The translations under genes were made by a program, and so were the position numbers. From assembly GCF_900142235.1 (NCBI RefSeq), contig NZ_FRAE01000004.1, positions 1-64,000 on the forward strand: a stretch of DNA of 64,000 nucleotides. The letters are read 5' to 3'. Position 1 is the stretch's first letter, and each line of letters starts with the position of its first letter. The notes beneath the pieces were generated by a model, which saw nothing but the letters and a program-made list of their open reading frames with translations, ran no database searches and was not told the origin of the DNA. Positions 7,570 to 16,281 of the stretch are shown here, piece by piece. The stretch is from Tepidibacter formicigenes DSM 15518 (GTDB taxonomy: Bacteria; Bacillota; Clostridia; Peptostreptococcales; Peptostreptococcaceae).

Positions 7570-9547
7570 TAAAGGAATATTAATAAATGATTTAAAAAGA
7601 TTCTCTTGGATAGGGATAATATATTTATTAGGTTTATTTTTCGCTATACCTTTAAGAATGTTAATGACTTATAGTGATATACAAAACAATTACTATTATA
7701 TAGAAAATAATCCTATAAAAAGAATATTTGATTTTAGAGCTGAAGAGCCAATATTATTAACAGTAGTTATACCTGTTTTACTTGCTATATTTTTATTTAG
7801 ATATATGCAGGTTAAAAAGTCAACAGATATGATTCACTCTCTTCCAATAAAAAGAAAAAACTTATATAATAATCAAATATTAATTGGAATAACATTTTTA
7901 ATACTGCCAGTAATTATTACTTGTATTACAGCTATTATACTAAACTCAACACTAAATTTTAATGAATACTATACAAAAGATATTTTAAAAACAATAGACA
8001 TTTTAAGATGGGCTGGTATAAGCATTCTTATGGATATAGTAATTTTTATGTTTAGTGTTTGTATAGGTATGCTTACAGGAATATCAGTTGTACAAGGTGT
8101 ACTTACTTATATATTTTTATTTTTACCTGTAGGTTTTAGTGGGTTGATATTTTTTAATATTCAAGAATTTATTTATGGTTTTAACATGGAATATTATTTA
8201 AGGGATAAAATATTTATATTGTCACCTTTGACAAGAGTATTTGAAGTCAGAAATGAAAATATGCCAATGAGTACAAAGGAAGTATTAGTATATATAATTA
8301 TTTGTATTATTTTATATTTTGTATCAAGATTTATATATAATAAAAGAAATTTAGAATCGGCATCTCAATCCATTGCTTTTAGCAAATTAAAACCTGTATT
8401 TAAATATGGGGTAACATTTTGCAGTATGCTTTTTGGTGGATTTTATTTTGGGGAAACTCAAGAAAGTATTTATTGGATATTTTTCGGATATTTCATATCA
8501 TCTTTAATTGGATACTTTGTTGCAGAAATAGTTATAAACAAGTCATTAAGAGTTTTTAGAAATATAAAGGGATATTTTATTTATTCTATAGTAGTTGTGA
8601 TACTGTTATTAGGAGTCAAATTTGATATTATAGGATATGAAGGATATGTTCCAGATTTAAAAAAAGTAGAAAGTATATATTTTGATACAGGTTTTTATAA
8701 ATTAAGAGAACCTAAAGAAAAAGTAGTCTTTTATTATGAAAAAGAAAATTTAAAAAATATTCAAGAGTTACATAAAAAAATTATACAGCATAAAGAAAAT
8801 AAAAATGACAAAAATTCAAATCAAAGAATAGCACTTGTATATAATTTAAAAAATGGAAAAAAAGTAGCAAGAGGATATTATATTAAAAAAGAGGATTATT
8901 CAAAATACTTTAAGCCTATCTACGAATCAAAAGAGTATAAAAAAATAAATTTCGATATTTTTAATGTTAAACATATAGATATTGAAAAAATTACAATTTA
9001 TCCTATAGAAAATGTAAATAAAAAAGCAGTTATAACTGATTCAGAAGATATTAAAGAAGCTTTAGAAATTTTAAAAAGTGAAACATTAAATCAAAAATAT
9101 GAGGATATGATAGACGAAAGAATAGATTGGGCAGATATAAATATTTTATTAGCAGATAACAAAAAAGCTGATGAAGAAGATAAATATGACCATACAATGT
9201 ATTTTGGATGGGAAAAATCTTTTACTCAATTTGAAAAATGGCTAAAGAAAGAAGGATATATTGAAAACGCTAGAACTATGCCAAAAGATATTGCATACGC
9301 TGTTGTTGAGAAAAGAGAAGGAAAAGAGAGAGATAATCTTTATATAGATGAAAAAAATAAGAATGTAAAGAGATTAGATATATTTGATAAAAATAAAATT
9401 GAAATTTGCTTAAGAAATTATGAAAGTAAATCTGATGAAGATGTAAAATATATAATAGGGTTTTATTCAGAAGATAAAAATTCTATTAATTATGGAACTT
9501 TTGATGAGAATAATGCTCCTGATTTTATTAAAGAATATTTTAAATAG
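7544..9547 (+). CDS. Large YtrC/D-like ABC permease with a soluble C-terminal half
   Basis: A 667-residue protein. The first 350 or so residues contain about nine to ten membrane helices of the ABC-2 permease type, including the conserved VKKSTDMIHSLPIKR stretch seen in these permeases. The last 300 or so residues are a charged, Lys/Glu-rich soluble region with no recognised catalytic motif. Its length is more than twice that of the permease in the first YtrA operon. ATG 7544 is preferred over 7523 because a GGGGG run sits 9 bases before it. It is the last gene of the operon. The soluble part may sense a ligand, but that is inference. Confidence 0.7.
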   Translation: MKFKTSFFNKGILINDLKRFSWIGIIYLLGLFFAIPLRMLMTYSDIQNNYYYIENNPIKRIFDFRAEEPILLTVVIPVLLAIFLFRYMQVKKSTDMIHSLPIKRKNLYNNQILIGITFLILPVIITCITAIILNSTLNFNEYYTKDILKTIDILRWAGISILMDIVIFMFSVCIGMLTGISVVQGVLTYIFLFLPVGFSGLIFFNIQEFIYGFNMEYYLRDKIFILSPLTRVFEVRNENMPMSTKEVLVYIIICIILYFVSRFIYNKRNLESASQSIAFSKLKPVFKYGVTFCSMLFGGFYFGETQESIYWIFFGYFISSLIGYFVAEIVINKSLRVFRNIKGYFIYSIVVVILLLGVKFDIIGYEGYVPDLKKVESIYFDTGFYKLREPKEKVVFYYEKENLKNIQELHKKIIQHKENKNDKNSNQRIALVYNLKNGKKVARGYYIKKEDYSKYFKPIYESKEYKKINFDIFNVKHIDIEKITIYPIENVNKKAVITDSEDIKEALEILKSETLNQKYEDMIDERIDWADINILLADNKKADEEDKYDHTMYFGWEKSFTQFEKWLKKEGYIENARTMPKDIAYAVVEKREGKERDNLYIDEKNKNVKRLDIFDKNKIEICLRNYESKSDEDVKYIIGFYSEDKNSINYGTFDENNAPDFIKEYFK

Positions 9548-9554
9548 AAAAATA

Positions 9555-9584
9555 AAAGGAATCCAAAATAAAAGAGGATTCTTT
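9555..9584 (+). terminator. Weak hairpin after the second YtrA/ABC operon
   Basis: AAAGGAATCC (9555-9564) can pair with GGATTCTTT (9576-9584) with one bulge. The U-run is poor. The rest of 9585-9850 is AT-rich and I see no gene in it. Confidence 0.35.
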
Positions 9585-9850
9585 GGAATTAATATCAAAT
9601 ACAAATAAGTGCATTAAAAAAATAAACTGTTTATAATATAAATAATCAAACAAATTTGAGAAAAACTATAGTAAGTAATATATTTATATATTGTAAAATA
9701 TTTTAGAAAAGAAAATCATGTTATTGCTATGGAATCAAAAAATATATAAAATTATGCTGAATTATAAATAAATATTAATATAAATAAAATTTTCCTAAAT
9801 TATAAAATAAAAAAGTTAGTAAAAAAATTATGTTTAGAAGATTTTATGTA

Positions 9851-9878
9851 TTGACAATATGGCTAAAAAATATATAAT
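9851..9878 (+). promoter_or_regulatory. Consensus sigma-A promoter of speD
   Basis: Perfect TTGACA (9851-9856) and perfect TATAAT (9873-9878) with a 16-base spacer. Transcription would start near 9885, about 30 bases before the TTG start. Confidence 0.75.
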
Positions 9879-9915
9879 TTTTTTGTAGAAAATATTTTAG
9901 AAATGGGGAATAAAA

Positions 9916-10734
9916 TTGCCGAAAATTATCAAAGATAAATTAAAATTATACGGATTTAATAATTTAACAAAATCATTAAGTTTTAACATTTATGACATTT
10001 GTTATACAAAAACAGAAGAAGATCGTAAAAAATATATTGAATATATTGATGAACAATATAATTCAGAAAGATTAACAAAAATTTTAACTAATGTTACAAA
10101 TATGATAGGAGCAAGTGTATTAAATGTTGCAAAACAAGACTACGATCCTCAAGGAGCAAGTGTAACATTACTTATTTCAGAAGAAGAAGTACCTTTATAT
10201 GTACTTGATCCATCTTGTAATAGAGGAATTATAACTCCAATACGTGAAAATATAGTAGGACACTTAGACAAAAGTCATGTAACGGTTCATACTTATCCTG
10301 AAACTCATCCTGAAAATGATATTAGTACATTCAGGGTAGATATAGATGTTTCAACTTGTGGGGAAATATCGCCACTAAAAGCTTTAAATTATTTAATAGA
10401 TAGCTTTGATTCAGATATTATTACTGTAGATTACAGAGTTAGAGGATTTACTAGAGATGTTAAAGGTGAAAAACATTATATAGATCATAAAATTAACTCT
10501 ATACAAAATTTTATTGCTAAAGAAACATTAGATAGATACAATTTGATTGATATGAATATATATCAATCTAATATATTCCACACAAAGATGAAGTTAAAAG
10601 ATATAAAGCTTGATAATTATTTGTTTGAAATTGAAGAGGAAGATTTAACTAAAGAAGAAAGACAAAATATCATTAATAAGTTAGATAAAGAAATGACAGA
10701 AATATTCTATGGTATAAACCTTCCTAATATATAG
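9916..10734 (+). CDS. speD: S-adenosylmethionine decarboxylase proenzyme (SpeD, E. coli type)
   Basis: Decarboxylates S-adenosylmethionine to supply the aminopropyl donor for spermidine. The 272 residues match the long E. coli-type SpeD class. The self-cleavage site is in [14 protein letters not shown], where S120 would become the pyruvoyl group. The conserved FRADI-like (FRVDI), STCG and FTRDV stretches are present. TTG is taken as the start because GGGGAA is 5 bases upstream and the product aligns from there. It is a single gene with a consensus promoter and a strong terminator. Spermidine synthase (speE) is not in this window. Confidence 0.95.
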   Translation: MPKIIKDKLKLYGFNNLTKSLSFNIYDICYTKTEEDRKKYIEYIDEQYNSERLTKILTNVTNMIGASVLNVAKQDYDPQGASVTLLISEEEVPLYVLDPSCNRGIITPIRENIVGHLDKSHVTVHTYPETHPENDISTFRVDIDVSTCGEISPLKALNYLIDSFDSDIITVDYRVRGFTRDVKGEKHYIDHKINSIQNFIAKETLDRYNLIDMNIYQSNIFHTKMKLKDIKLDNYLFEIEEEDLTKEERQNIINKLDKEMTEIFYGINLPNI

Positions 10735-10740
10735 AATAAA

Positions 10741-10780
10741 AAATAAGGGGCTGTTTTTTAAAAAACAGCCCCTTATTTTT
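10741..10780 (+). terminator. Strong palindromic terminator of speD
   Basis: A perfect 19-bp inverted repeat (10741-10759 with 10760-10778) with a GGGGCTG core and A/T tracts on both sides, so it could act in both directions. Confidence 0.9.
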
Positions 10781-11080
10781 TAAAAATTTACATAATTATG
10801 TAGATTATATATACTGACTTTTAGAATAATAATAAATAATTATTTATACATATAGTTAAAAGAAAAGTTTGGTAGAGAGAAGTTATATGGATAATAATAT
10901 TAATTTTGTTATTGAAAAAAGAATTTTTATTATTACATATGGAAATTATTATTGTAAATAGTAAGTTAATTATAGTAAATAATAAAACTAACAAGAGCCA
11001 TTAATGTTTATATACTAAAAAAATTATTAAATAACTTAAAAGTTATAAATATTAATATTTGCGAAGGGATGAAATGATAT
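10781..11080. other. AT-rich intergenic region before the M15 peptidase gene
   Basis: No convincing gene. A perfect 14-bp palindrome, TACATAATTATGTA, lies at 10789-10802. A possible promoter for the next gene is CTAACA (10988-10993), 17 bases, TATACT (11011-11016). A 24-codon reading frame at 10887-10961 is not convincing. Confidence 0.4.
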
Positions 11081-12019
11081 ATGAAAAAAATAAGTATTTT
11101 TTTTATGGTTCTATTGATGTTATTATTTACTGGGTGTAAAAATAAAGAAGTAATAAACAATATTAGTTTCAACAGTTCTGATACAATAAATTATAATATA
11201 ACTATGAAAAGAGATTTATTGTGTTTGATGATGGCTTATCCTGAGCATATTACTGATATAGAACATGGAAAAGATGGGTATGTATATATAGTAATGAAAT
11301 CAGGAGATAAAATAATTTACGATGACAAAAAGGTAAAAAACTTTAAAGAAAAATTATCAAATCCAGACTTACAAGATATGTTGGAACAAATTTATCCTAA
11401 TACTGATATTAAGAATATTATGAAGGAAGATTTTGATCCAGGACGTATTAGACATTATAAATTACTTAAAGAGATATATGGCAGCACTAAAGAACAAATA
11501 CAATCAAACCTCACCAATATAAAAGTTGGTTATAAATATTGCTTATTTAATAATAATAACAAAGCAGCAGAGTCTTTAAAGGCAGTAATGAAAGAACTTA
11601 TACCTCTTGCTCAAAAGCGAAGTGATATCTATTCATGTGTTTTTCCAACAAGTGGGACTTTTAACTACCGATTAATTTCAGGAACAAATCGATTAAGTGC
11701 TCATTCTTTTGGAATAGCAATTGATCTTGCAAGAGATAAAAGAGATTATTGGAAGTGGACTTCAAAAGAAGATGGTGAAAAAAGGTTAAACAAATATCCA
11801 AGGGAAATTATTCATATTTTTGAGAAAAATAATTTTATTTGGGGTGGAAAATGGAATCATTTTGACATATTACACTTTGAATACAGACCTGAATTCATTC
11901 TAAAATCTAGATATTTTTCTAATAAGCCTATTAATGGAAAGCCATGGCATGATGGACTTCCTTCTATAGATGAAAATGTGCAAAAGTATATTCAACTAAT
12001 TAATACAAAATTAAAATAA
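11081..12019 (+). CDS. Lipoprotein D-alanyl-D-alanine carboxypeptidase-like (peptidase M15)
   Basis: A 312-residue exported lipoprotein. It has a signal peptide (residues 1-18) with lipobox LFTGC, Cys19 being the lipidated residue. The C-terminal half carries the M15 zinc peptidase motifs: SAHSFGIAIDLA supplies a His and Asp ligand, and HFDILHFEYRPE supplies the catalytic Glu/His cluster. A YRLISGTNRLSAHS segment precedes them. It probably trims peptidoglycan peptide stems outside the membrane. It is alone between two intergenic regions and ends at a strong terminator. It belongs to the VanY/endolysin M15 group, but exact bond specificity cannot be stated. Confidence 0.85.
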   Translation: MKKISIFFMVLLMLLFTGCKNKEVINNISFNSSDTINYNITMKRDLLCLMMAYPEHITDIEHGKDGYVYIVMKSGDKIIYDDKKVKNFKEKLSNPDLQDMLEQIYPNTDIKNIMKEDFDPGRIRHYKLLKEIYGSTKEQIQSNLTNIKVGYKYCLFNNNNKAAESLKAVMKELIPLAQKRSDIYSCVFPTSGTFNYRLISGTNRLSAHSFGIAIDLARDKRDYWKWTSKEDGEKRLNKYPREIIHIFEKNNFIWGGKWNHFDILHFEYRPEFILKSRYFSNKPINGKPWHDGLPSIDENVQKYIQLINTKLK

Positions 12020-12028
12020 AAATCTGCG

Positions 12029-12066
12029 TATAGGCTGTTGGCAAATTGTCAACAGCCTATAATTTT
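12029..12066 (+). terminator. Terminator after the M15 peptidase gene
   Basis: A 12-bp perfect stem (12029-12040 with 12050-12061) is followed by ATTTTCT. Confidence 0.82.
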
Positions 12067-12079
12067 CTATTTGCTTTTA

Positions 12080-12108
12080 AAGACAAAATAATTAAAAGAT
12101 GTTATAAT
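12080..12108 (+). promoter_or_regulatory. Predicted promoter of the TtcA-like gene
   Basis: AAGACA (12080-12085), 17 bases, perfect TATAAT (12103-12108) with an extended -10 TG at 12100-12101. Confidence 0.55.
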
Positions 12109-12134
12109 ATTTTGGGAAAAAGTGAGGTGGTAAA

Positions 12135-13034
12135 ATGAATAATAAGGAAAAAATTATTAATAATGATGAAAATAGTATTGCAGGAAGCGGATGTGAGATA
12201 TTAGTTCCATTTAATGAAAGAAGGCCTCTTGAGGAAATTGAGCGTAGTATTATAAAAAAATATAGAAAAAATATATGGTCAAAGTTTATTAAGGGCATAA
12301 AAGACTATAACCTAGTAGAAGATGGGGACAAAATTGCTGTAGCTATATCAGGTGGAAAAGATAGTATGCTTATGGCTAAATTATTTCAGGAATTAAAGCG
12401 CCATGGCCAAATTAATTTTGAGTTAGAGTTTATTGCAATGGACCCAGGATATCATGAAAGTATAAAAGAGTTACTTATTGATAACTGCAATTATTTAAAT
12501 ATACCAATTCATATTTTTGAATCAGGTATTTTTAAAATAGTTGATAATATTGCAAAGGATTACCCTTGTTATATGTGTGCTAAAATGCGTAGAGGTGCAT
12601 TATATTCAAAGGCTCAAGAACTTGGATGCAATAAGCTTGCTCTTGGACATCACTTTAATGATGTTATTGAAACAACTTTAATAAATATGTTTTATGCAGG
12701 AAATTTTAAAACTATGCTTCCAAAATTAAAGTCACAAAATTATGAAGGCTTAGAATTAATTAGACCAATGTATCATATTAGAGAGCAGTATATTGAAAGA
12801 TTTATACAAAATAGCGGAATTTGGCCTTTAAATTGTGCATGTATGGTAGCTGCAAAAAAAACATCAAATAAAAGACACGAGATTAAAGAATTAATAAAGA
12901 AATTAAAGGAAAATTTTGAAGATGTGGACAAATCTATTTTTAAAGCAGCTGAAAATGTAAATATAGATGCCATATTAGGATGGCAGAAAAATGGAAACAA
13001 ATATTCTTATTTAGATTTTTATGATGAAGAATAA
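12135..13034 (+). CDS. TtcA-like PP-loop ATPase, probable tRNA 2-thiolation enzyme
   Basis: A 299-residue cytoplasmic protein of the TtcA/TilS-like adenylating family. The PP-loop SGGKDS is at 72-77. PCYMCAKMRRG near residue 150 gives the CxxC pair, and a further NCAC cluster near residue 235 could supply the third ligand of the iron-sulfur cluster used by TtcA enzymes. LGHHFNDVIETTL is the conserved central motif. TtcA thiolates C32 of tRNA. Clostridia carry several TtcA-like paralogues whose targets differ, so the exact tRNA position is uncertain. AGGTGG precedes the ATG. No partner gene adjoins it. Confidence 0.82.
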   Translation: MNNKEKIINNDENSIAGSGCEILVPFNERRPLEEIERSIIKKYRKNIWSKFIKGIKDYNLVEDGDKIAVAISGGKDSMLMAKLFQELKRHGQINFELEFIAMDPGYHESIKELLIDNCNYLNIPIHIFESGIFKIVDNIAKDYPCYMCAKMRRGALYSKAQELGCNKLALGHHFNDVIETTLINMFYAGNFKTMLPKLKSQNYEGLELIRPMYHIREQYIERFIQNSGIWPLNCACMVAAKKTSNKRHEIKELIKKLKENFEDVDKSIFKAAENVNIDAILGWQKNGNKYSYLDFYDEE

Positions 13035-13060
13035 AATTATATTTTTAGGGTAATTTGTTA

Positions 13061-13089
13061 TTGACTATTTATATAATATTTGTTAAAAT
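13061..13089 (+). promoter_or_regulatory. Promoter of the lysine operon
   Basis: TTGACT (13061-13066), 17 bases, TAAAAT (13084-13089), with an extended -10 TG at 13081-13082. The start would be near 13096, about 33 bases before the first aptamer helix, so one transcript would carry both riboswitches. Confidence 0.7.
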
Positions 13090-13128
13090 TCTATTTAATA
13101 ATTAAAAACGAAATAACATAAACAATGT

Positions 13129-13290
13129 GATATAGAGGCCGCGGGTGTAAAGAGTACTAAATACTTAAATAGTTAGTATATAGGAAAGGTGCAACCGCCG
13201 AAATACATAAACTTATGTATTGGGACTATGTTGAATAAGCATAGTACTGTCTTTAGATTATAGCCCAATTTTCTAAAGGGGAGCTATATC
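13129..13290 (+). promoter_or_regulatory. Lysine riboswitch (L box) aptamer, first copy
   Basis: Closing helix GATATAG (13129-13135) pairs with CTATATC (13284-13290). The conserved L-box blocks follow in order: AGAGGC, AAGAGTA, GGAAAGGTG, ACCGCCGAA, a TTGGG junction, a loop with TTGAATAA, TACTGTC and GGGGAGCTAT. Lysine binding should stabilise the closing helix and allow the terminator at 13344-13384 to form, stopping transcription before lysA. Assignment is by remembered L-box consensus (e.g. B. subtilis lysC leader). Confidence 0.93.
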
Positions 13291-13343
13291 ATGTTGGGGC
13301 AAAAGGCGTTGTTGTTTTTGTATAAGACTATATTTTGTTTTGT

Positions 13344-13384
13344 AAAAAACAGTCATGAGCACCTTTTGCTCATGGCTGTTTTTT
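13344..13384 (+). terminator. Riboswitch-controlled terminator 1
   Basis: An 18-bp stem (13344-13361 with 13367-13384, 5-base loop) has one U-G wobble (13353/13375) and ends in a T-run. The upstream TGTTTTT at 13313-13319 can pair with AAAAACA (13345-13351) as a possible antiterminator. Confidence 0.9.
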
Positions 13385-13418
13385 AATTTGAAAAAATAAA
13401 TAATGATATAAACAATGT

Positions 13419-13580
13419 GATATAGAGGCCGCGGGTGTAAAGAGTACTAAATACTTAAATAGTTAGTATATAGGAAAGGTGCAACCGCCGAAATACATAA
13501 ACTTATGTATTGGGACTATGTTGAATAAGCATAGTACTGTCTTTAGATTATAGCCCAATTTTCTAAAGGGGAGCTATATC
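13419..13580 (+). promoter_or_regulatory. Lysine riboswitch (L box) aptamer, second copy
   Basis: Identical in sequence to the first aptamer, with closing helix 13419-13425/13574-13580. It lies downstream of terminator 1, so it is transcribed only when the first switch is open. It has its own terminator at 13634-13674. No separate promoter is visible between the copies. Confidence 0.93.
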
Positions 13581-13633
13581 ATGTTGGGGCAAAAGGAGTT
13601 ATTGTTTTTGTATAAGACTATATTTTGTTTTGT

Positions 13634-13674
13634 AAAAAACAGTCATGAGTACCTTTTGCTCATGACTGTTTTTT
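13634..13674 (+). terminator. Riboswitch-controlled terminator 2
   Basis: Equivalent to terminator 1. The wobble of copy 1 is a Watson-Crick pair here (13643/13665), while another pair has become a wobble (13650/13658). Both stems therefore stay fully paired despite the sequence changes. Confidence 0.9.
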
Positions 13675-13713
13675 ATTAAAAATTAATTATATAAGCGGGA
13701 GAGGGGATTAAAT

Positions 13714-15015
13714 ATGAGACTATTTGAAACTATGAATATAAACAATCTAGGAAATTTAGAAATAGGAAATTGTGACACTGTGGAATTGGCAAAAGAATTT
13801 GGAACTCCTTTGTATGTAGTAGACGAAGAATTAGTTAGATATAATTGTAAATTATTTAAAGATAGTTTTAAAATTGAAGATATTGACACTGAAGTAATAT
13901 ATGCATCTAAAGCTTTTTTAAATTTAGCTATGTGTAAGATTATAGAAGAGGAGGGATTGTCTTTAGATGTTGTATCTGGAGGAGAGTTATATACAGCTTT
14001 AAAGGCAAATTTCCCTTCTAATAGAATTTATATGCATGGAAATAATAAAACACAAGATGAATTAATATTAGCTATTGAGTCGGGTGTAGGAAGGATAGTT
14101 GTAGATAATAGACAGGAGTTAGAATTAGTAGAGTATTTATGTGAAGAATTAGGTGAAGAAGTGAATGTTTTATTAAGAGTAAATCCAGGTATAGATGCTT
14201 ATACTCATGAGTATATTCAAACTTCTAAAAATGATTCAAAGTTTGGTGAATCAATATATAGTAGGGATATTTTCTGGATAATAGATAGGTTTCAAAGAAG
14301 CAATAGATTAAATTTAAAAGGCTTTCATTGCCATATAGGGTCACAAATATTTGAGGAAAAATCATTTTATTCAAGTATTTTAGTAATGCTTGAGTTTGTA
14401 AGTAAAATTGAAAGGAAATGTAATTTTATTACTGAAGAATTAAATATAGGTGGAGGATTTGGGGTACGTTACACAGAAGAAGATAATACAATAGATTTAA
14501 AGACTTGTCTTAAAAAAATGATTTTATTAATAAAAGAAACAACAAGTAATATGAATATAAAGACTCCAAAGATAATGATAGAACCAGGAAGAGCTATAAT
14601 TGCTAATGCGGGAATAACTCTTTATGAAATAGGTGGAACTAAAAATACCTATGGAGGTAAGCATTATATATTTGTTGATGGAGGTATGACTGACAATCCA
14701 AGAACAGCATTATATGGTGCAAAATATGAAGCTGTTGTTGCTAATAAAATAAACTTAGAAAATAGTCAAATATATACTGTTGCAGGAAAGTGTTGTGAAT
14801 CTGGAGATATTATAATAAAAGATATTCAATTACCAAAAGTTGAGAAAAATGACATATTAGCAGTATTTAGTACTGGGGCATATAATTACAGTATGTCTAG
14901 TAACTATAATAGAATTCCAAGACCAGCAGTAGTATTTGTTAGAGATGGAGAAGCAAGGCTTGCTGTTAGAAGAGAAACTTATGAAGATATTATTAAAAAT
15001 GATATATTGTTTTAA
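13714..15015 (+). CDS. lysA: Diaminopimelate decarboxylase
   Basis: Catalyses the last step of lysine synthesis, removing CO2 from meso-diaminopimelate with pyridoxal phosphate. The 433 residues are normal for the family. The Schiff-base lysine is in YASKAF near residue 66. The glycine-rich phosphate loop is LNIGGGFG, and the EPGRAI and KCCESGD motifs of the active site are present. The start follows GAGAGGGG by about 7 bases. It is the first gene behind the double lysine riboswitch, so its transcription should fall when lysine is plentiful. lysC follows after 21 bases. Confidence 0.96.
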   Translation: MRLFETMNINNLGNLEIGNCDTVELAKEFGTPLYVVDEELVRYNCKLFKDSFKIEDIDTEVIYASKAFLNLAMCKIIEEEGLSLDVVSGGELYTALKANFPSNRIYMHGNNKTQDELILAIESGVGRIVVDNRQELELVEYLCEELGEEVNVLLRVNPGIDAYTHEYIQTSKNDSKFGESIYSRDIFWIIDRFQRSNRLNLKGFHCHIGSQIFEEKSFYSSILVMLEFVSKIERKCNFITEELNIGGGFGVRYTEEDNTIDLKTCLKKMILLIKETTSNMNIKTPKIMIEPGRAIIANAGITLYEIGGTKNTYGGKHYIFVDGGMTDNPRTALYGAKYEAVVANKINLENSQIYTVAGKCCESGDIIIKDIQLPKVEKNDILAVFSTGAYNYSMSSNYNRIPRPAVVFVRDGEARLAVRRETYEDIIKNDILF

Positions 15016-15036
15016 TAAAATAAGGGGGAGATTAAG

Positions 15037-16242
15037 TTGCCAATGATAGTTCAAAAATATGGAGGAACTTCTGTAGGAAGTATAGAAAGAATGAAGGGTG
15101 TAGTAAAAAATGTATTAAAGGAAAAAGAAAAGGGTAATGATGTAGTAGTTGTAGTTTCTGCCATGGGTAAAGCTACTGATAAGCTTATACAAATGGCTAA
15201 AAAAATTTCTGACAATCCATGTAAGAGAGAATTAGACATGCTTATGTCTACTGGAGAACAAGTATCTGTTGCATTGTTATCAATGATACTTAAAGAATAT
15301 GGATATGATTCAATATCTTTAACAGGCTTTCAAGCAGGAATAAAGACTGAAGGATTTCATACTAAAAATCGAATATCAGATATTGATATTGAAATAATAA
15401 AAAAGCATTTGAATGATGGAAAAATAGTAGTTGTAGCTGGTTTTCAGGGGATAAATAAAAATGGTGATATTACAACATTAGGAAGAGGTGGATCTGATAC
15501 TACTGCAGTTGCTATAGCTGCAAAACTTGGATGTAATTGTGAAATATATACAGATGTAGAGGGAATTTATACTGTTGATCCTAGAGTCTATACTGAGGCA
15601 AAAAAATTGGATTATATAAGTTACGAAGAAATGATGGAATTATCAAGTTTAGGTGCTGGAGTTATGGAAACAAGAGCAGTTGAGATAGGTTGTAAATATA
15701 ATATACCTATTTATGTTGCGTTAAATAGAGGAAATATAAAAGGAACTTATATAAAGGAGTATGATGAAAATATGGAACAAAAAGTGATAACAGGATTAAC
15801 AACTAGTGATGATGTTTTAATGATTACTATAAATAATGTTTTATATAGTTGCAAAAATATAGCTTTAATATTTGAAAAACTATCTGAAAATAATATTAAT
15901 GTAGATATGATAAGTCAAACTGCTCCACATGATGGATATGTTAATGTTTCTTTTACTACATCTAAAGAAGATATGTATGCTGTTGATGATATAATAGAAG
16001 AACTTAAAAATGAAATGAAAGATATAGAAATATCTAAAGAGTCAAATATAACAAAATTATCTGTTGTTGGTATAGGTATGATGAATCAATCAGGAGTTGC
16101 AGCTAGAGTTTTTAAAATATTTTCAGAAAATGGTATTGAATTTAAGCAGGTGACAACTTCTGAGATAAGTATATCTTATGCAATAAATGTCATGGATAAA
16201 CAAAAGGCTATAATTTCAATAGCAAAGGAATTTGATTTATAA
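15037..16242 (+). CDS. lysC: Aspartokinase, lysine-pathway type
   Basis: Phosphorylates aspartate, the committed step of the aspartate-family pathway. The 401 residues start with the substrate motif VQKYGGTSVGS. They continue through the kinase domain (GRGGSDTTAVA; ETRAVEIG) into two ACT domains from about 255 onward, which normally bind the feedback inhibitor. TTG 15037 was chosen because GGGGGAG lies 6 bases upstream. The ATG two codons later is 12 bases away. It is co-transcribed with lysA behind the riboswitches. Lysine sensitivity of the enzyme itself is likely but not proven by sequence. Confidence 0.94.
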   Translation: MPMIVQKYGGTSVGSIERMKGVVKNVLKEKEKGNDVVVVVSAMGKATDKLIQMAKKISDNPCKRELDMLMSTGEQVSVALLSMILKEYGYDSISLTGFQAGIKTEGFHTKNRISDIDIEIIKKHLNDGKIVVVAGFQGINKNGDITTLGRGGSDTTAVAIAAKLGCNCEIYTDVEGIYTVDPRVYTEAKKLDYISYEEMMELSSLGAGVMETRAVEIGCKYNIPIYVALNRGNIKGTYIKEYDENMEQKVITGLTTSDDVLMITINNVLYSCKNIALIFEKLSENNINVDMISQTAPHDGYVNVSFTTSKEDMYAVDDIIEELKNEMKDIEISKESNITKLSVVGIGMMNQSGVAARVFKIFSENGIEFKQVTTSEISISYAINVMDKQKAIISIAKEFDL

Positions 16243-16281
16243 AAAATAAATTATAAATTTAATTAAAAGTAGTCAAATTTA

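Larger units (their letters stand above)
13118..13675 (+). repeat. Tandem direct repeat (two 268-bp units) holding two lysine riboswitches
   Basis: Unit 1 (13118-13385) and unit 2 (13408-13675) are offset by 290 bases and differ at four positions only: 13307/13597, 13311/13601, 13360/13650 and 13375/13665. All four differences lie in the expression platforms, so the aptamers are identical. A 22-base AT-rich spacer separates the units. Confidence 0.97.

Noticed and set aside
10789-10802. 14-bp palindrome TACATAATTATGTA
   Set aside because: Perfect, but short and AT-rich. Without a known binding protein or a second copy it cannot be called an operator.
10887-10961. 24-codon frame (starts MDNNINFVIEK) between speD and the M15 peptidase
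   Set aside because: A weak purine-rich site precedes it, but the length and composition are what random AT-rich DNA gives, and there is no other support.
13118-13675. Possible insertion sequence, CRISPR or T-box at the tandem repeat
   Set aside because: Only two long units, no transposase or inverted ends, and no T-box sequence. The conserved blocks fit the lysine riboswitch well.
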